Shown here piece by piece: positions 1 through 9,439 of a DNA stretch of 64,000 bases (positions are counted from its first letter, which is position 1; each line of letters begins with the position of its first letter). The notes under the pieces were generated by a model. It saw nothing but the letters and a program-made list of their open reading frames with translations, did not search any database and was not told the origin of the DNA. Made by a program: the position numbers and the translations under genes. The DNA comes from Desmodus rotundus (taxonomy: Eukaryota > Chordata > Mammalia > Chiroptera > Phyllostomidae). The DNA is taken from contig NC_071394.1 of the NCBI RefSeq assembly GCF_022682495.2, positions 28,988,470 through 29,052,469 of the forward strand, given 5' to 3'.

Positions 1-627
1 TCTGCTATGTCATCTTCTGTGTCAGCAAAGCATGTGACCTTTTGAATCAACAGAGGAAGCCAACTTCAGTCTTGATTTCTATCTGCTGAGAATTAGCTGA
101 CTTTTACTTCAAAAATTCAAATGCAGAGACTGCTACTTGAAGGCCATTTATTAATTCTCTGTACTGAGAATGAGGACATAGTTACAAAAGCTCATCGAGA
201 TGACCCCATAACCAGTATCAATTTTATGTGAGCAACTGAGTGGGGCACAATTAAAACTCATGCCATGAATTACAATAATGAAGCAATTTAATTTGCTGGT
301 AATCCTCTGAACACAAATGTTCTGGTGTACGCCAGGATTTTGACATTGTAATCTTGGTTTCTGTAGGAACTGGCAAGGTTATAAAGAGAAGTGAGGTACA
401 ACAGCTGAGAAGTGTCTCATTCCTGGGACTGGGACACAAAGCAAACAAAGGAGGAAGTGGCGTTGAGCGGCAGGGTGGGCAGTAGAGGAGAAGAAGCTGT
501 TCTTTTAAATCTAAAAGGAACAAAAAGGGAAAAGGCGGAGATGGTGTGACTGGAAGGAACCTAATCAGAGGAATTACTTTTTCTCAAACAAGCAGTGGTT
601 TGGGGCCTGTGGTAGAAAGAGAGGAAG
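1..627. other. Unassigned single-copy-like DNA
   Basis: I see no recognisable repeat or coding exon here. A 90-codon minus-strand frame at 251-523 has no domain I know. Treated as intergenic or intronic filler. Confidence 0.5.
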
Positions 628-1160
628 TGTTACTGGGGAAACCCCCAGGAACTAGGTGCTTCTTGCCAACGCAGGAAAGCATTACAGATCACAGAGTCTT
701 TTAGCATGCAGGCAGGGTTCACTGGCGATCCGTTCTCATGGAAGAGAACGGGCCTAATTATGGCAAAGTTAGGGGGCTAAAGGCGTAGGTTCAGGGTGAA
801 GCAGGGTAAGGGCAGCCCAAGGCTGGGATGGCAAGTGCAGGGGTGGTGCGGGCTAGGGTGGCCAGAGGCCAGGCAGCCTGGCGGGGCAGCCTGAGAGCCA
901 AGAGCACCAAGTCCACCAAACCCTTTGTCCTGAGGGCTTATACAGTTGGTGGTGAGGGATGAGGGGATAAAGAAGTCACATATTGATTGACAGCTTTGCG
1001 GGGGGTTGTTGCATGAGTACCCAAAGGTGTTAACGGACTTCTTCCTTTGGGTGCTATGGGCCCTTTCTGCCTTTCAGGCGTTAGTGTTACAGAACAGGTG
1101 GGGGGTGGTTCACGATAAATTATTACAGAAAGGATTCCCCCTTTCTGTCTCTGCAGGTCC
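628..1160 (-). mobile_element. ERV LTR, copy A (minus strand)
   Basis: Read on the minus strand, this block matches the plus-strand LTR at 3291-3760 over most of its length. Shared landmarks are TTAACACCTTTGGGTA, TGTCAATCAATATGT and the terminal part that ends in GTAACA. The 3' end of the LTR is sharp at 628 (TGTTAC on the plus strand). The 5' end is less clear: a TGTAACAC start at 1091 or a TGTAATAATT start at 1127 are both possible, and a purine-rich run (AGAAAGGGGGAA) lies just outside at about 1131-1143. A TATAAG box-like motif is present, but the AATAAA seen in the other copy is changed to AGTGAA. TSDs are not convincing (GAAG against GAAC). It may be a solo LTR or the 3' LTR of a degraded provirus. 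Confidence 0.7.
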
Positions 1161-1192
1161 CCCCCTCCCCCACACACCTACTAGGTTTGAAA

Positions 1193-2027
1193 TGCCTGCT
1201 GCCAGAGGAAAGACGTCTCTTAATGCCAGAGACTGGTGAAAAGGAAAGAAATTATTTATTTAAAAGTTACACAGACTTAGAGAATGACTTAATGTCTTCA
1301 ATAAGATACTAAAGTCCTCTAGAATACCCACAGATGCACAGTCCTTCCCTCTCCCTCTGCCCAGTCCGGGGTACCGTATCTCAGGAAAGGAAGTAGAAGT
1401 CCGTGATTCAGGCTCCCAGCACCATCAGCTGTGTGGCCGCTGCAATCTCCAGTTAATCCAAAGCCGTGTGGCACCTTCTCACGGCCCACCAGCAAGAGCC
1501 CTTCCTCCCCTTTTCTTCCCGGCAAAGTCTCTCCTGCTGCCTAAGCCATGTGGCAAAAAGAAGCACTCCAAAACTGCATGGTCCTCGCCTATTCACTCCA
1601 CCAAAGCTGCATGATCCTCTCCCTTCTTCCCCCAAACCTCGCGGTCCTCCCTCTTCTCCTTCAGAACCGTGCGGTCCTCTCTATTCACTTCAGAACTGCA
1701 TAGTCCTCTCTCCTTTCCGCCAGAACCACGTGGTCCTCCCTCCCTATGGCTGCCTCGCTTAGGTTTAAATCCCACCGCCCATCTTCCTTTGCAGCCCCAT
1801 TTCCGACTCCTCCTACAATCAGTTACACCTGACAGCACCCCCGTAGTCTTCCAGCTCTGCTGGGCTGCCATAGTAAGTCCGGGCAGGTGTGGCCCCATGG
1901 CATGGAGCCAATCATCTCTAAGCTCTCACGCAGGCACTGTAACCAGGGGGAGTTGCTTCCCAGTTACATCTTGGGTGGAATTCGCTCCCATCCTCCTGGC
2001 TCAAAGCATGGCCACAGCTATTTAACA
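1193..2027 (-). mobile_element. Putative LTR-like element with U3 minisatellite
   Basis: On the minus strand this starts TGTTAAATAGC at 2027 and has a promoter-like GATTGGCTCC CCAAT-type motif. It then runs through a GA-rich array of tandem repeats and reaches an AATAAATAATTT poly(A)-type signal near 1250-1258, followed by a U5-like stretch. That order (TG start, CCAAT, enhancer-like repeats, poly(A) signal) suggests a long retroviral LTR. I cannot name the family, and no clear CA end or TSD is visible. Its left edge nearly touches LTR copy A, so the two could be nested or could belong to one rearranged provirus. Confidence 0.45.
1565..1742. repeat. About 30-bp minisatellite, six diverged units
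   Basis: Six imperfect units of roughly 28-33 bp, each carrying a core like CTGCATGGTCCTC or CGTGCGGTCCTC, follow one another. They lie inside the LTR-like block and read as GGACC-containing purine-rich units on its sense (minus) strand. Unit lengths vary, so this is an old array. Overlapping short open frames here are products of the repeat. Confidence 0.75.
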
Positions 2028-2049
2028 TATCTATGAAACCAGTTAAAGG

Positions 2050-2915
2050 TTATAGATATATTAAATGACCATGCCAGGGGTTAGCTGCAAAGCTTGTTGC
2101 TACCCAAAACAGCTCTGAATGGCCCTGTTCCATGTGTCCCTTCCCCCAGCTCAGGCTTGTGGGGGTGAGGACATCTTATATAATTTTTCTAATATTTTCT
2201 GGACACCTTGAGTTCTGGACCCCATTACAAATCCCTTCTTGGGGCCCTCCTCTTGGCTGCACCCTGCTTCATTAGGATGAAAGCACAGTTTCAAAGGCCT
2301 TCTTTCCCAGAGACCATACATAGAATTTCAAGGGCTGCCCTCCTTCTCGCCTTTGTTTCCCCTCTGGCCACTCATTCTATTGTAACAGAAGTAGGAAAGG
2401 AATGGGAAGAACAAGTTTTAGCCCAGCTGGAGGGCTGCAGGAGCCCAGCTAGGGACTAGAGCCGAAAGCAAGGCTGCCTTTGTCCTTTGGAACAGTCCTG
2501 GGCTGGGGAGGAGGGCCTGGAAGCAGCAAGCTGGAATTGAGGGTGGATACAGAGTCTTATTTGAAACAAGCTCTGGTGAGATGAGAGATGGAATCAAATT
2601 TTAAAAAAAGGGAAAAAGGAAAATTATAGAATCATTGTAGACTTTATTTTAAAACAATGATTTTTGTTATTGCATAAAAATTAAAGTGTCTTTTTCCTTC
2701 TTAGAAATATGGCATGAAAGGTCATTGGTACAGATCTGTGTATTTGAGCATATAGAGCCACCATTAGAATTTCTCTCCCCAAATTGTGAAGAGTTTTAAT
2801 TAAAGTATCTACCTGCAGTCTCACCACGCAGATATTATAACCACTGTAACATTTTAATATGTATCCTTTCCAGAAAATTCATGTGTCCACATATAGATTT
2901 ATTGGATACTTAAAC
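2050..2915. other. Unassigned DNA
   Basis: No repeat family or exon is recognised. The stretch includes an AT-rich segment around 2590-2700. The 83-codon plus-strand frame at 2208-2459 has no domain I know. Confidence 0.4.
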
Positions 2916-2924
2916 AAGCAGTGG

Positions 2925-3159
2925 ACCCTGGCAAGTGTGGGTTAGTTTGTTGGGTGTCGTCCTGCAAACTGTTAGGTTGCTGTTTGGAGGCGGTCAGTGC
3001 ACCTGCCTGGGTTGTGGGTTTGGTCCCCAGTAGGGGCAAGTAGGAGAGGCAACAGATGTTTCTCTTTCACAGTGATGTTTCTCTCCCTCTCTCTCCCTCC
3101 CTCCCCTCCCCTCTCTGTGAAATCAATAAGCGTGTCCTCCGATGAGGATTTAAAAAAAA
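2925..3159 (+). mobile_element. VES-type SINE (plus strand)
   Basis: A diverged tRNA-derived head is followed by the VES body (CACCTGCCTGGGTTG, GGTCCCCAGTAGGGG, AGAGGCAACA), a pyrimidine stretch and an A-rich tail. It is flanked by a 9-bp duplication, AAGCAGTGG, at 2916-2924 and 3160-3168, which fixes both ends. The head is strongly diverged but the TSD is perfect. Confidence 0.88.
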
Positions 3160-3184
3160 AAGCAGTGGCATCACACTGTACATT

Positions 3185-3290
3185 ATAATGGTAGTTACTA
3201 CCTGCAGCGAGCTTAGCAAATGCCAGACACCGTTGTCAGTGCTTTCCCTGTAACATCCCACTTAATCTTCCCAACAACCCAGTGAGGTAG
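3185..3290 (-). repeat. MIR, left part (interrupted by an LTR)
   Basis: MIR text in antisense: a region like CACTTAATCTTCCCAACAAC followed by AGTGAGGTAG. It stops abruptly at 3290 and resumes at 3761 after the LTR insertion. Confidence 0.8.
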
Positions 3291-3760
3291 TGTTAGGTAG
3301 GACAGAGAGCAAACCAAGGCAGGGAGGAGGATGGATGCTTGTCCCACCCACTGACTCAGCAGTCCTTGAACTTCTTTGTTTCTTTTCCATTACCTGGGAA
3401 AGAAAGCTTTTGACACTGTTCTTTCATCCCAAGGCCTGAAAGGCTGGAAAGGGCCTGTAGTGCCTAAAGGAAGAAGCCTATTAACACCTTTGGGTATTCA
3501 CGCCCCCATCCTGGAAAGCTAGCACCACCTTTACCTGTCAATCAATATGTAACTTCTTCACCGCCAACTATGAGTCCTCAGAACAAAGGATCTTTCTCTT
3601 GCTCTTGCTTTTCTCTCCTACCTCAGCAAGGTCTGCCCTCTTCTACGAGAACACATCCCCAATAAACCCTGCTTGCACGATAATAGACTTGTCGATTCGA
3701 TCTGTAATTCTTTACTGGGTTGGAGAGAGAACTGAGTTTCTGGGAGTTTCTCCTGTAACA
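3291..3760 (+). mobile_element. Solo ERV LTR, copy B, inserted in a MIR
   Basis: The element starts TGTTAGG and ends CTGTAACA, giving short inverted ends, and is 470 bp long. It separates two halves of one MIR, with flanks GTAG and ATAG that look like a 4-bp target duplication with one change, as expected for class I (gammaretrovirus-like) integration. AATAAA lies at 3661-3666. No internal retroviral sequence is present, so it is best read as a solo LTR left by recombination. Copy A at 628-1160 is a relative in the opposite orientation. Confidence 0.82.
3661..3666 (+). promoter_or_regulatory. LTR poly(A) signal AATAAA
   Basis: Canonical hexamer about 95 bp before the LTR end, the usual position at the R/U5 side. 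The homologous position in copy A is mutated. Confidence 0.7.
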
Positions 3761-3895
3761 ATAGTAATAGTATCCCCATTTTGTAAATGAAGTCCAGAGA
3801 GGTTAAGAAACTTATTCAAGGTCACCCAGCTAACAGTCAGGATTTGACTCCAGATCATGTGACTCTAAATCCAGTGCTTTTAACCATTATAACAA
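3761..3895 (-). repeat. MIR, right part
   Basis: This continues the MIR broken at 3290: ATCCCCATTTTGTAAATGA, CAGAGAGGTTAAGAAACTT, AAGGTCACCCAGCTAAC and a TTTAACCATTATAAC end. All are diagnostic of the MIR core in antisense. Confidence 0.88.
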
Positions 3896-3944
3896 ATTAT
3901 CTTCCATATTAATGTTCTGTGATCTGCTTTCTTTTCACTTAAAA
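3896..3944 (-). repeat. Old L1M fragment, left of LTR
   Basis: GTGATCTGCTTTCTTTTCACTT resembles the antisense 3' region of old mammalian L1 elements. It is cut by the next LTR and resumes at 4377. Confidence 0.5.
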
Positions 3945-4203
3945 TAACATGTGATATGAAAGGACAAAGCCGGCACCATTTGTTACTGTGGCACCATTTG
4001 CCAAGCAGGCCTATGACCTGGTTCAACATGACTGCCATTTTACTCTTCTCAGCTTGTCTGCAGGACGGGAAATTACTGGAAAGCAAGAACGGAGTGTGAC
4101 TAACTGCTTCCTACAGACACAGGCAGAAAAACACTGGAACAAAGTGCAGCCTCCAGTTACAATGACCCTGACATCCCAGGGGCCACACAACAGCACCCCC
4201 CTT

Positions 4204-4209
4204 TATAAA
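4204..4209 (+). promoter_or_regulatory. LTR TATA box
   Basis: TATAAA about 97 bp upstream of the AATAAA of the same LTR, a spacing that fits the U3/R layout. Confidence 0.6.
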
Positions 4210-4300
4210 TCCAATTATAATCCAAAAAAAGCTCACAGCCCCCACCCCTCAAGGCTGGTGTATCTCTCCATACCACGCCCCTCTCCTTTCTTAGAGAGTG

Positions 4301-4306
4301 AATAAA
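4301..4306 (+). promoter_or_regulatory. LTR poly(A) signal
   Basis: AATAAA downstream of the TATA box in the LTR at 3951-4370. Confidence 0.6.
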
Positions 4307-4376
4307 AACTTTATTCTCTACATTTCCTTCTCTTTGCAAATTCTTTCACAGCCCATGTCACTGAACACCCTAACAT

Positions 4377-4530
4377 AGTAGACATCCTTCTATGTTAATA
4401 TAGATCTTCATCCTTGATAAGGTGATGTATGTACTCAGGCCTCCACTGATGGGCATTTAGATTGCTTCACGTTTTTTCGCTATTGCATTCATACGTCTTT
4501 TTTTCACTTATTCTATTATCTTTTATAATT
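4377..4530 (-). repeat. Old L1M fragment, right of LTR
   Basis: ATGGGCATTTAGATTGCTTC and TTTTTTCGCTATTG match the antisense L1M text that encodes or follows the end of ORF2. It continues the piece at 3896-3944. Confidence 0.6.
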
Positions 4531-4534
4531 TACT

Positions 4535-5278
4535 TCTAAAAGTAGGATTTTTGGTTATAGCCCCCCCTTTTTTTGCATGTAACATTGTGATTTACTTCGA
4601 GAAAGATTCTCAATGAGTATTCCACAAGCATTGGGCTCTGACAGCTTGCAAAGTAACCTGAAGTTACTAACGTCAGAGACTCTCTATTGCCACCTTGTGG
4701 CAACATCTGTGAATTGTAGTAGCTATGCTTTGTGATCATTCAAGAACATATTTAAGATCACTTCCTTAGGGAAGATTCATTGAAATTCCATACATTGCCA
4801 AAAGGTATAAACATTAATTTTTTTGTGATTTATTAATGTAATGCACAGTATAAATGTAAAAAAGAATGAAAATTATATTAAAGTATAAGAAAAAGAAAAT
4901 AACCTGTAATTTTGTTAAACAGCAAAACCACTTTTTTAAAGACCATGTAAGTAAATTTGATTTAAATATTTTTACAAATAAAATTAGTGTTAAAGGTGTA
5001 TGCAGTTTAATAGCTTGATTTAAAAAATGCTCAACAATTTGGGGGCTTATATTTTACTGATAAGACCAGGAGCTCTGCCTTATTTACTGTTGTGTTATTA
5101 TATACTGTTGTATAACAACTACAGTGGGGCCCAGAAGATACAGTTGCCCAAGCAAAATTTTGTGAGAGCTGAGATTAGAGTGTGGGTTTTTTTTCTTGTT
5201 ACCCTTTTCTTCTCCATTTTTATTAGGTTACGTCTCTTAGGCTCTGAAACTCTTGACCCTACCTGAAGAAGATGTAGT
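4535..5278. other. AT-rich unassigned DNA
   Basis: Strongly AT-rich, especially 4800-5030, with runs of A and T. No exon or repeat family recognised. Confidence 0.5.
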
Positions 5279-5288
5279 CTCAATATTT

Positions 5289-5501
5289 CTTTTTTTTTTT
5301 TTTTAAGATTTATTTTATTTTTAGAGAGGGGAAAGGGAGGGAGAAAGACAGGGAGAGAATCATTAATGTGTGGTTGCCTCTCGTGCTCCCCGAATTGGGG
5401 ACCTGGCCTGCAACCCAGGCACGGGCCCTGACTGGGAATCGAACTAGCAATACTTTGATTCGCAAGCCTGAGCTCAATCCCCTGAGCCACACCAGCCAGG
5501 G
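5289..5501 (-). mobile_element. VES SINE (minus strand)
   Basis: A complete VES element: oligo(T) and TTTATTTTATTTTTAG start, GA-rich body, CAACCCAGGC, then CTGACTGGGAATCGAAC, which carries the tRNA B-box reverse complement at about 5434-5444, and the GAGCCACACCAGCCAGGG end. The duplication CTCAATATTT at 5279-5288 and 5502-5511 is perfect, so the insertion is fairly young. Confidence 0.96.
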
Positions 5502-5869
5502 CTCAATATTTGTCAATTTGTTGATTATTTCAAGCTGTTCTTATCTCTTCTTGCCCACTTCTGTCTTTCTTTTCCCTGTGTCTTTCCATAGTCAAGTGGA
5601 GTGAGAGACCAGAGGAAACATGTTCCTTCTTCATTGATCAGTGGGTCTTCGTTTCTTTTGCTGATGACTCCCCCTCCAGGTGACCTTTAAGGGTAAGGGT
5701 GCCTGGGGAGCACCCCTCCTCCTCTGTTCTATATACACCCTCCTGATAAGTAGGTCTTGCAGTCCATGGCTTTGTAAACTGATGGTATTCGAATTTTGAT
5801 TGCCAGCGTTGATTTCTCCCTTGGTCGCCAAGCCAGTTGGTCCGCATTTTGGATTAACTTCTCCACTTT

Positions 5870-6370
5870 GATATATCTAACAGGCATAGCAAACTTGGCA
5901 TGACAGACACAGACCTCCTGATTTCCCCATTACCCCCAGCCCGTCCTTGGCTCCACAAAGCCTTCCTCACTTGAGTTACAAGTACCATCATCCTCCATTT
6001 GATTTGGTAGCTCTGGCTAAAACCTCTGGAGTCCTCTTTGATTCTTCTTTCTTCCTGGCAATTCACGTCATTCTGTCAATATTCTCACCTTTGTCTCTAA
6101 AATAGATACTAAATCTGACCACTTTGTGCTCTTTCCAATGTTGCTGCCTTAGTTCAAGACACCTGTACTACCAGTCCTTTGGCCTCCACTCTTTCTCTAC
6201 ACAGCAGCCAGAGGAATCTTTTTGAAGCAAAAGTTAGTAAGTACCACTCCTCTATTGAAAACACTCGCATGACTTCCAACAGCCCCCAGAGTAAAACCCA
6301 AACTTTTTAATATGACCTACAAGAGCCAACATAATCCAGCCCCTAACAAACTCTAGGACCTCATTTTTCC
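5870..6370 (+). repeat. L2 LINE, ORF2 3' part (left segment)
   Basis: Diagnostic L2 text in sense: CACAGCAGCCAGAGGAATCTTTTTGAAG, a region like TAAAACCCAAACTTTT, and CCTACAAGAGCCAACATAATCCAGCCCC. The coding frame is heavily broken. The L2 is interrupted by an MLT1-like LTR and continues at 7047. Confidence 0.8.
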
Positions 6371-6371
6371 C

Positions 6372-7046
6372 CACTGCTTGTATTTTTAATTGCCGCTGTA
6401 ACAAATTGTCACAAACGTTAGTGGCCTAAACAACACAAATCTACTCTCTTACAGATACAGAGGTCAGAAGTTCTAAAATCCAGGGGTTGACAGGGCTGTG
6501 TTCTTTCTGGAGGCTCTTGGTGAGAATCCGTTTCGTTGCACCTGTATTTCTTGGCTTGTGAGTCCCTCTTCCATTTTCAAAGAAAGCGGTGCAGCATCTT
6601 CCATTCTCTCTCTCTCTTTTTAAAAAGATTTTATTTATTTATTTTTAGAGAGAGGGGAAAGGAGGGAGAAAGAGAAGGAGAGAAACATCAATGTGTAGTT
6701 GCCTCTTGCACACCCCCAGCTGGGGACCTGGCCCACAACCCAGGCATGTGCCCTGACTGGGAATCAAACCAGCAACCCTTTGGTTCAAAGGCCGGCACTC
6801 AATCCACTGAGCAACACGAGCCAGGGCGCCATTCTCTTTCTCTAACGCTCCTGCCCCCTCTTATAAGAACCCTTGTGACTACATTGGGCCCAACTCGATA
6901 ATTTAGGATAATTTCTCCATCTGAAGATCCTGAAATGAATCATGTCTGCAAAGTTTATCTTGCCATTGAGGTAACATATGTACAGGTCTCAGGGATTAGG
7001 GTGCAAACATCTTCGCATGAGTGAGGGTTTTTCATTATTCAGCCTA
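6372..7046 (-). mobile_element. MLT1-like MaLR LTR (minus), split by a SINE
   Basis: Antisense MLT1-type landmarks: GCTGTAACAAATTGTCAC, GAGGTCAGAAGTTCTAAAATC, TGTTCTTTCTGGAGGCTCT, then after the SINE TTATAAGAACCCTTGTGACT and CATTGGGCCCAACTCGATAAT. It sits inside an L2 and is itself split by a VES SINE. Confidence 0.7.
6615..6828 (-). mobile_element. VES SINE (minus strand)
   Basis: Full VES body with TGACTGGGAATCAAACC near the head and AGCCAGGGC at the end. The flanking duplication is CCATTCTCTCTCTC (6601-6614) against CCATTCTCTTTCTC from 6829. This is the innermost layer of the L2/MLT1/VES nest. Confidence 0.94.
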
Positions 7047-7320
7047 GCACAGGTCTCTGGTCCCCTGGGCCTCCTTTCTGTCCTCAGTCCCACCCAGTTC
7101 ATTCCCTTCTCCGAGCCTTGGTGCTTGCTGTTTCCTTTGCTGAGACTTTCCTCCCAGGTTGGCTGATTCTAACCCAAATGGCACTCCTTAGAGAGGCCTT
7201 TCCTGATCATCCCAGGTAAAGAAGGCTCTTCCCCTACCACTCTTTCTTATGTTACCTCGTTTTATGATGCCCATAGATCGTACTTGTTTCTGAAAGTATC
7301 TGATTCATTGTTAGAGGAGA
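7047..7320 (+). repeat. L2 LINE, 3' part (right segment)
   Basis: Continues the L2: CTTGCTGTTTCCTTTGCTGAGA and TTAGAGAGGCCTTTCCTGATCAT are typical L2 3' coding text. Orientation matches the left segment. Confidence 0.82.
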
Positions 7321-7324
7321 ACAT

Positions 7325-7690
7325 TGTCCCCACCCCTTCTGATTTTCACGAGAAGGCATTTTCCTAAACATGCGCGGCCTTTGCTTCACCCCTGTCTCCT
7401 CCCTACAGTGGGAGTTGGGTTATCTGTGGAGTGAGTCTGAGGAAGAGCCGGCTGTGAGTGGCAGAGACCCTCCTGCAGCCTTCGCTTTTAGGATCGACTG
7501 CCTGCAGGGGATGCTTGTCCCCATTGTTTTCAGTCCTGCATAAAGAATCAGGCCCAGTGGTGCGGGGACACTCAGCTGGGGCGACCCAGCATCCTCTGTG
7601 ACTGGGTGGGAATTGAAAGCTCTCTTGGCTCCTACATCTACAGCCAGATTCTCTGTATCAGCTTCGTCAGTTTTACAGGTGATATTTTAG
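7325..7690. other. Unassigned DNA
   Basis: No repeat or exon recognised. Moderate GC, with no long open frame. Confidence 0.4.
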
Positions 7691-7706
7691 TCTCCGATTA
7701 TTTCTT

Positions 7707-7889
7707 TTTCTTTTTTTTATCTGATACAATTTTATTTTATTTTTATTTTTTGATTTTTTATGACACTGACTTTTAAAATATATTTTATTGATTATACTAT
7801 TACAGTTGTCCTATTTTTTCCTCCCCTTTATTCCCCTCCACCCTGTTCCCCCCTCCCACCATCATTCCCCACCCTTTAGTTCATGTCCA
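7707..7889 (-). mobile_element. HAL1/L1-like 3' tail (minus, 5'-truncated)
   Basis: The reverse complement gives a GGGAGGGG-rich 3'UTR, then ACAACTGTAATAGTATAATC and AATAAAATATATTTT, the same tail as the element at 22266-24197. A duplication ATTATTTCTT occurs at 7697-7706 and 7890-7899. This is a short 5'-truncated insertion with an A-rich tail. Confidence 0.85.
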
Positions 7890-7899
7890 ATTATTTCTT

Positions 7900-9145
7900 A
7901 ATCGGTTCAGAACTTGGGGAACTCTGGGAAATGGGGTGCTATTTGTTGGTGTTCACTCAATCCCTCCAACATCTTTGCATTGGAATTTTCGATGCTCCTC
8001 TTCCCTTCCGAAGAGCGTCCTGTGGGGCAGGAGGAATCTGGCCTCTTCCTCTGCCCAGGATATTTCTACTACCTCGGGTAGCGCCTGGCACGAAGAACAC
8101 ACTGAATACATCTTTATTTACTAGGTAAGTTCATGTTGACATACCATAGCCACTGACTTTTGGCTGTGAATTCATTGGAGACTTACTGCGCTACAGGTCA
8201 AATTAACTGTAAGGTAAAGGCTTTTTTTTTTTTTTTTTGGTCTGAAGTTGTCCCTAATAACTTACAACTTATTTAAAGGGATAATACTACTTTCCATGGA
8301 ACATAACTTTTAAAACAAGCCTTTATACATTATTAAATCTATTTTTAAAAGCAAGCTATTAGGTGATTTTTTCACACAACTCGTGTTAACTTCACACCTT
8401 CCTCAATTAGTATTAACATTGTAATTTACTTGTTAAACCTAGTATGAGCCAGTATGTAAGGTTTCTACCATCATAACATTTAGCATAGCCTGGCATGTAA
8501 AATAGGACAAGTGATATTTCAAGATCTTCAGATATCTTAAAACAAATTCTTTAGCAGACATCACGCAACTATTGTACACGGCACATAGTGCTGGACACAG
8601 GCTTGCAGAGATGAACAACATACCCCCTCACCAGCAAGCTATTGAGAGATGGGCTATAAAGTAATATTAGAGCTTCCTATGTGTCTAATACTATTCCGAA
8701 GGCTTGAACGATACGTTGGGTTCTCCAACAACCGGGGGAGTTCGCTACCACAGCATTCCCTGCACTCGACGGAACACACAGCAAACGGCCTTGGGAGACG
8801 TGCCGTCTCCCTCTGGGGCAAAGAGCAGTGTCCCTGAACTCAGGGTTCCTCTGCTGTGACCTCCCTTCACATGCGGGTGTCGCCGTTGTCCCTCTGTGGA
8901 AACTGGGGATCCAGGCACCAGCACAAAACCTGCTGATTCTCTGACTCCTGCAGCTGTTGTTAGCAATGAACTGCCTTTGTGAAAGAAAAGGAGCAAAATG
9001 AAACTGATATAAACGGAGCTGGGGGGGCTTTCAGGAAGCTGAGCTGTCACCCCGTCTCCACGTGAAACTGACCTTTTTTTATTTTTGGTGACATGATATA
9101 ACATAATGTAATGTAGTGTAACATATATGTTGTTGATTCTATTTT
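7900..9145. other. Unassigned DNA with poly(T) run
   Basis: Contains an 18-nt T run near 8222-8239 and a low-complexity TAACATAATGTAATG-like patch at 9091-9131. No exon or dispersed repeat recognised. Confidence 0.4.
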
Positions 9146-9154
9146 TTTTACTTT

Positions 9155-9375
9155 TTAATTTAATTTATCAGAGTGACATTGGTTAGTAAAATTTTACAGG
9201 TTTCAGGTGTACAGTGCTATAACACATCACCTGTATATTGTACTGTGTGTCCACCACTGGAAGTCAAGTCTCCTTCCATCACCATTTATGCCGCATTGCC
9301 TCTTCCACCTCCCCTCCCACGCTCCTTCCTTCTGGTGATCACCATGCTATTGTCTGTCTATGAGTTGTTTTGTTA
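9155..9375 (-). repeat. L1 3'UTR fragment (minus strand)
   Basis: Antisense L1 3' end: TGACATTGGTTAGTAAAATT, TTTCAGGTGTACAGTGCTAT, TCAAGTCTCCTTCCATCACC and CTGGTGATCACCATGCTATT. A simple (TTAT)n run follows at about 9375-9400. Confidence 0.78.
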
Positions 9376-9439
9376 TTATTTATTTATTTATTTATTTGCT
9401 TATTCCCTTCACCTCTTTCCTCCAGCCTGCAACTTTTGA

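Larger units (their letters stand above)
3951..4370 (+). mobile_element. ERV LTR inserted in an old L1
   Basis: A 420-bp block starting near TGATATGAAAGG has an LTR-like order: TATAAA at 4204-4209, then AATAAA at 4301-4306 and a U5-like tail. It is flanked by TAACAT at 3945-3950 and 4371-4376, a 6-bp direct repeat. Old L1 text continues on both sides, so the block is an insertion. A 6-bp duplication would fit class II (betaretrovirus-like) integration. The terminal TG/CA is blurred and the family is not identified. Confidence 0.68.

Noticed and set aside
1453..2025. Overlapping frames of 60-118 codons on both strands
   Set aside because: They run through the minisatellite and LTR-like block and have no domain.
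5434..5444. tRNA gene from the B-box-like sequence in VES copies
   Set aside because: The boxes belong to tRNA-derived SINE heads; no full cloverleaf is present.
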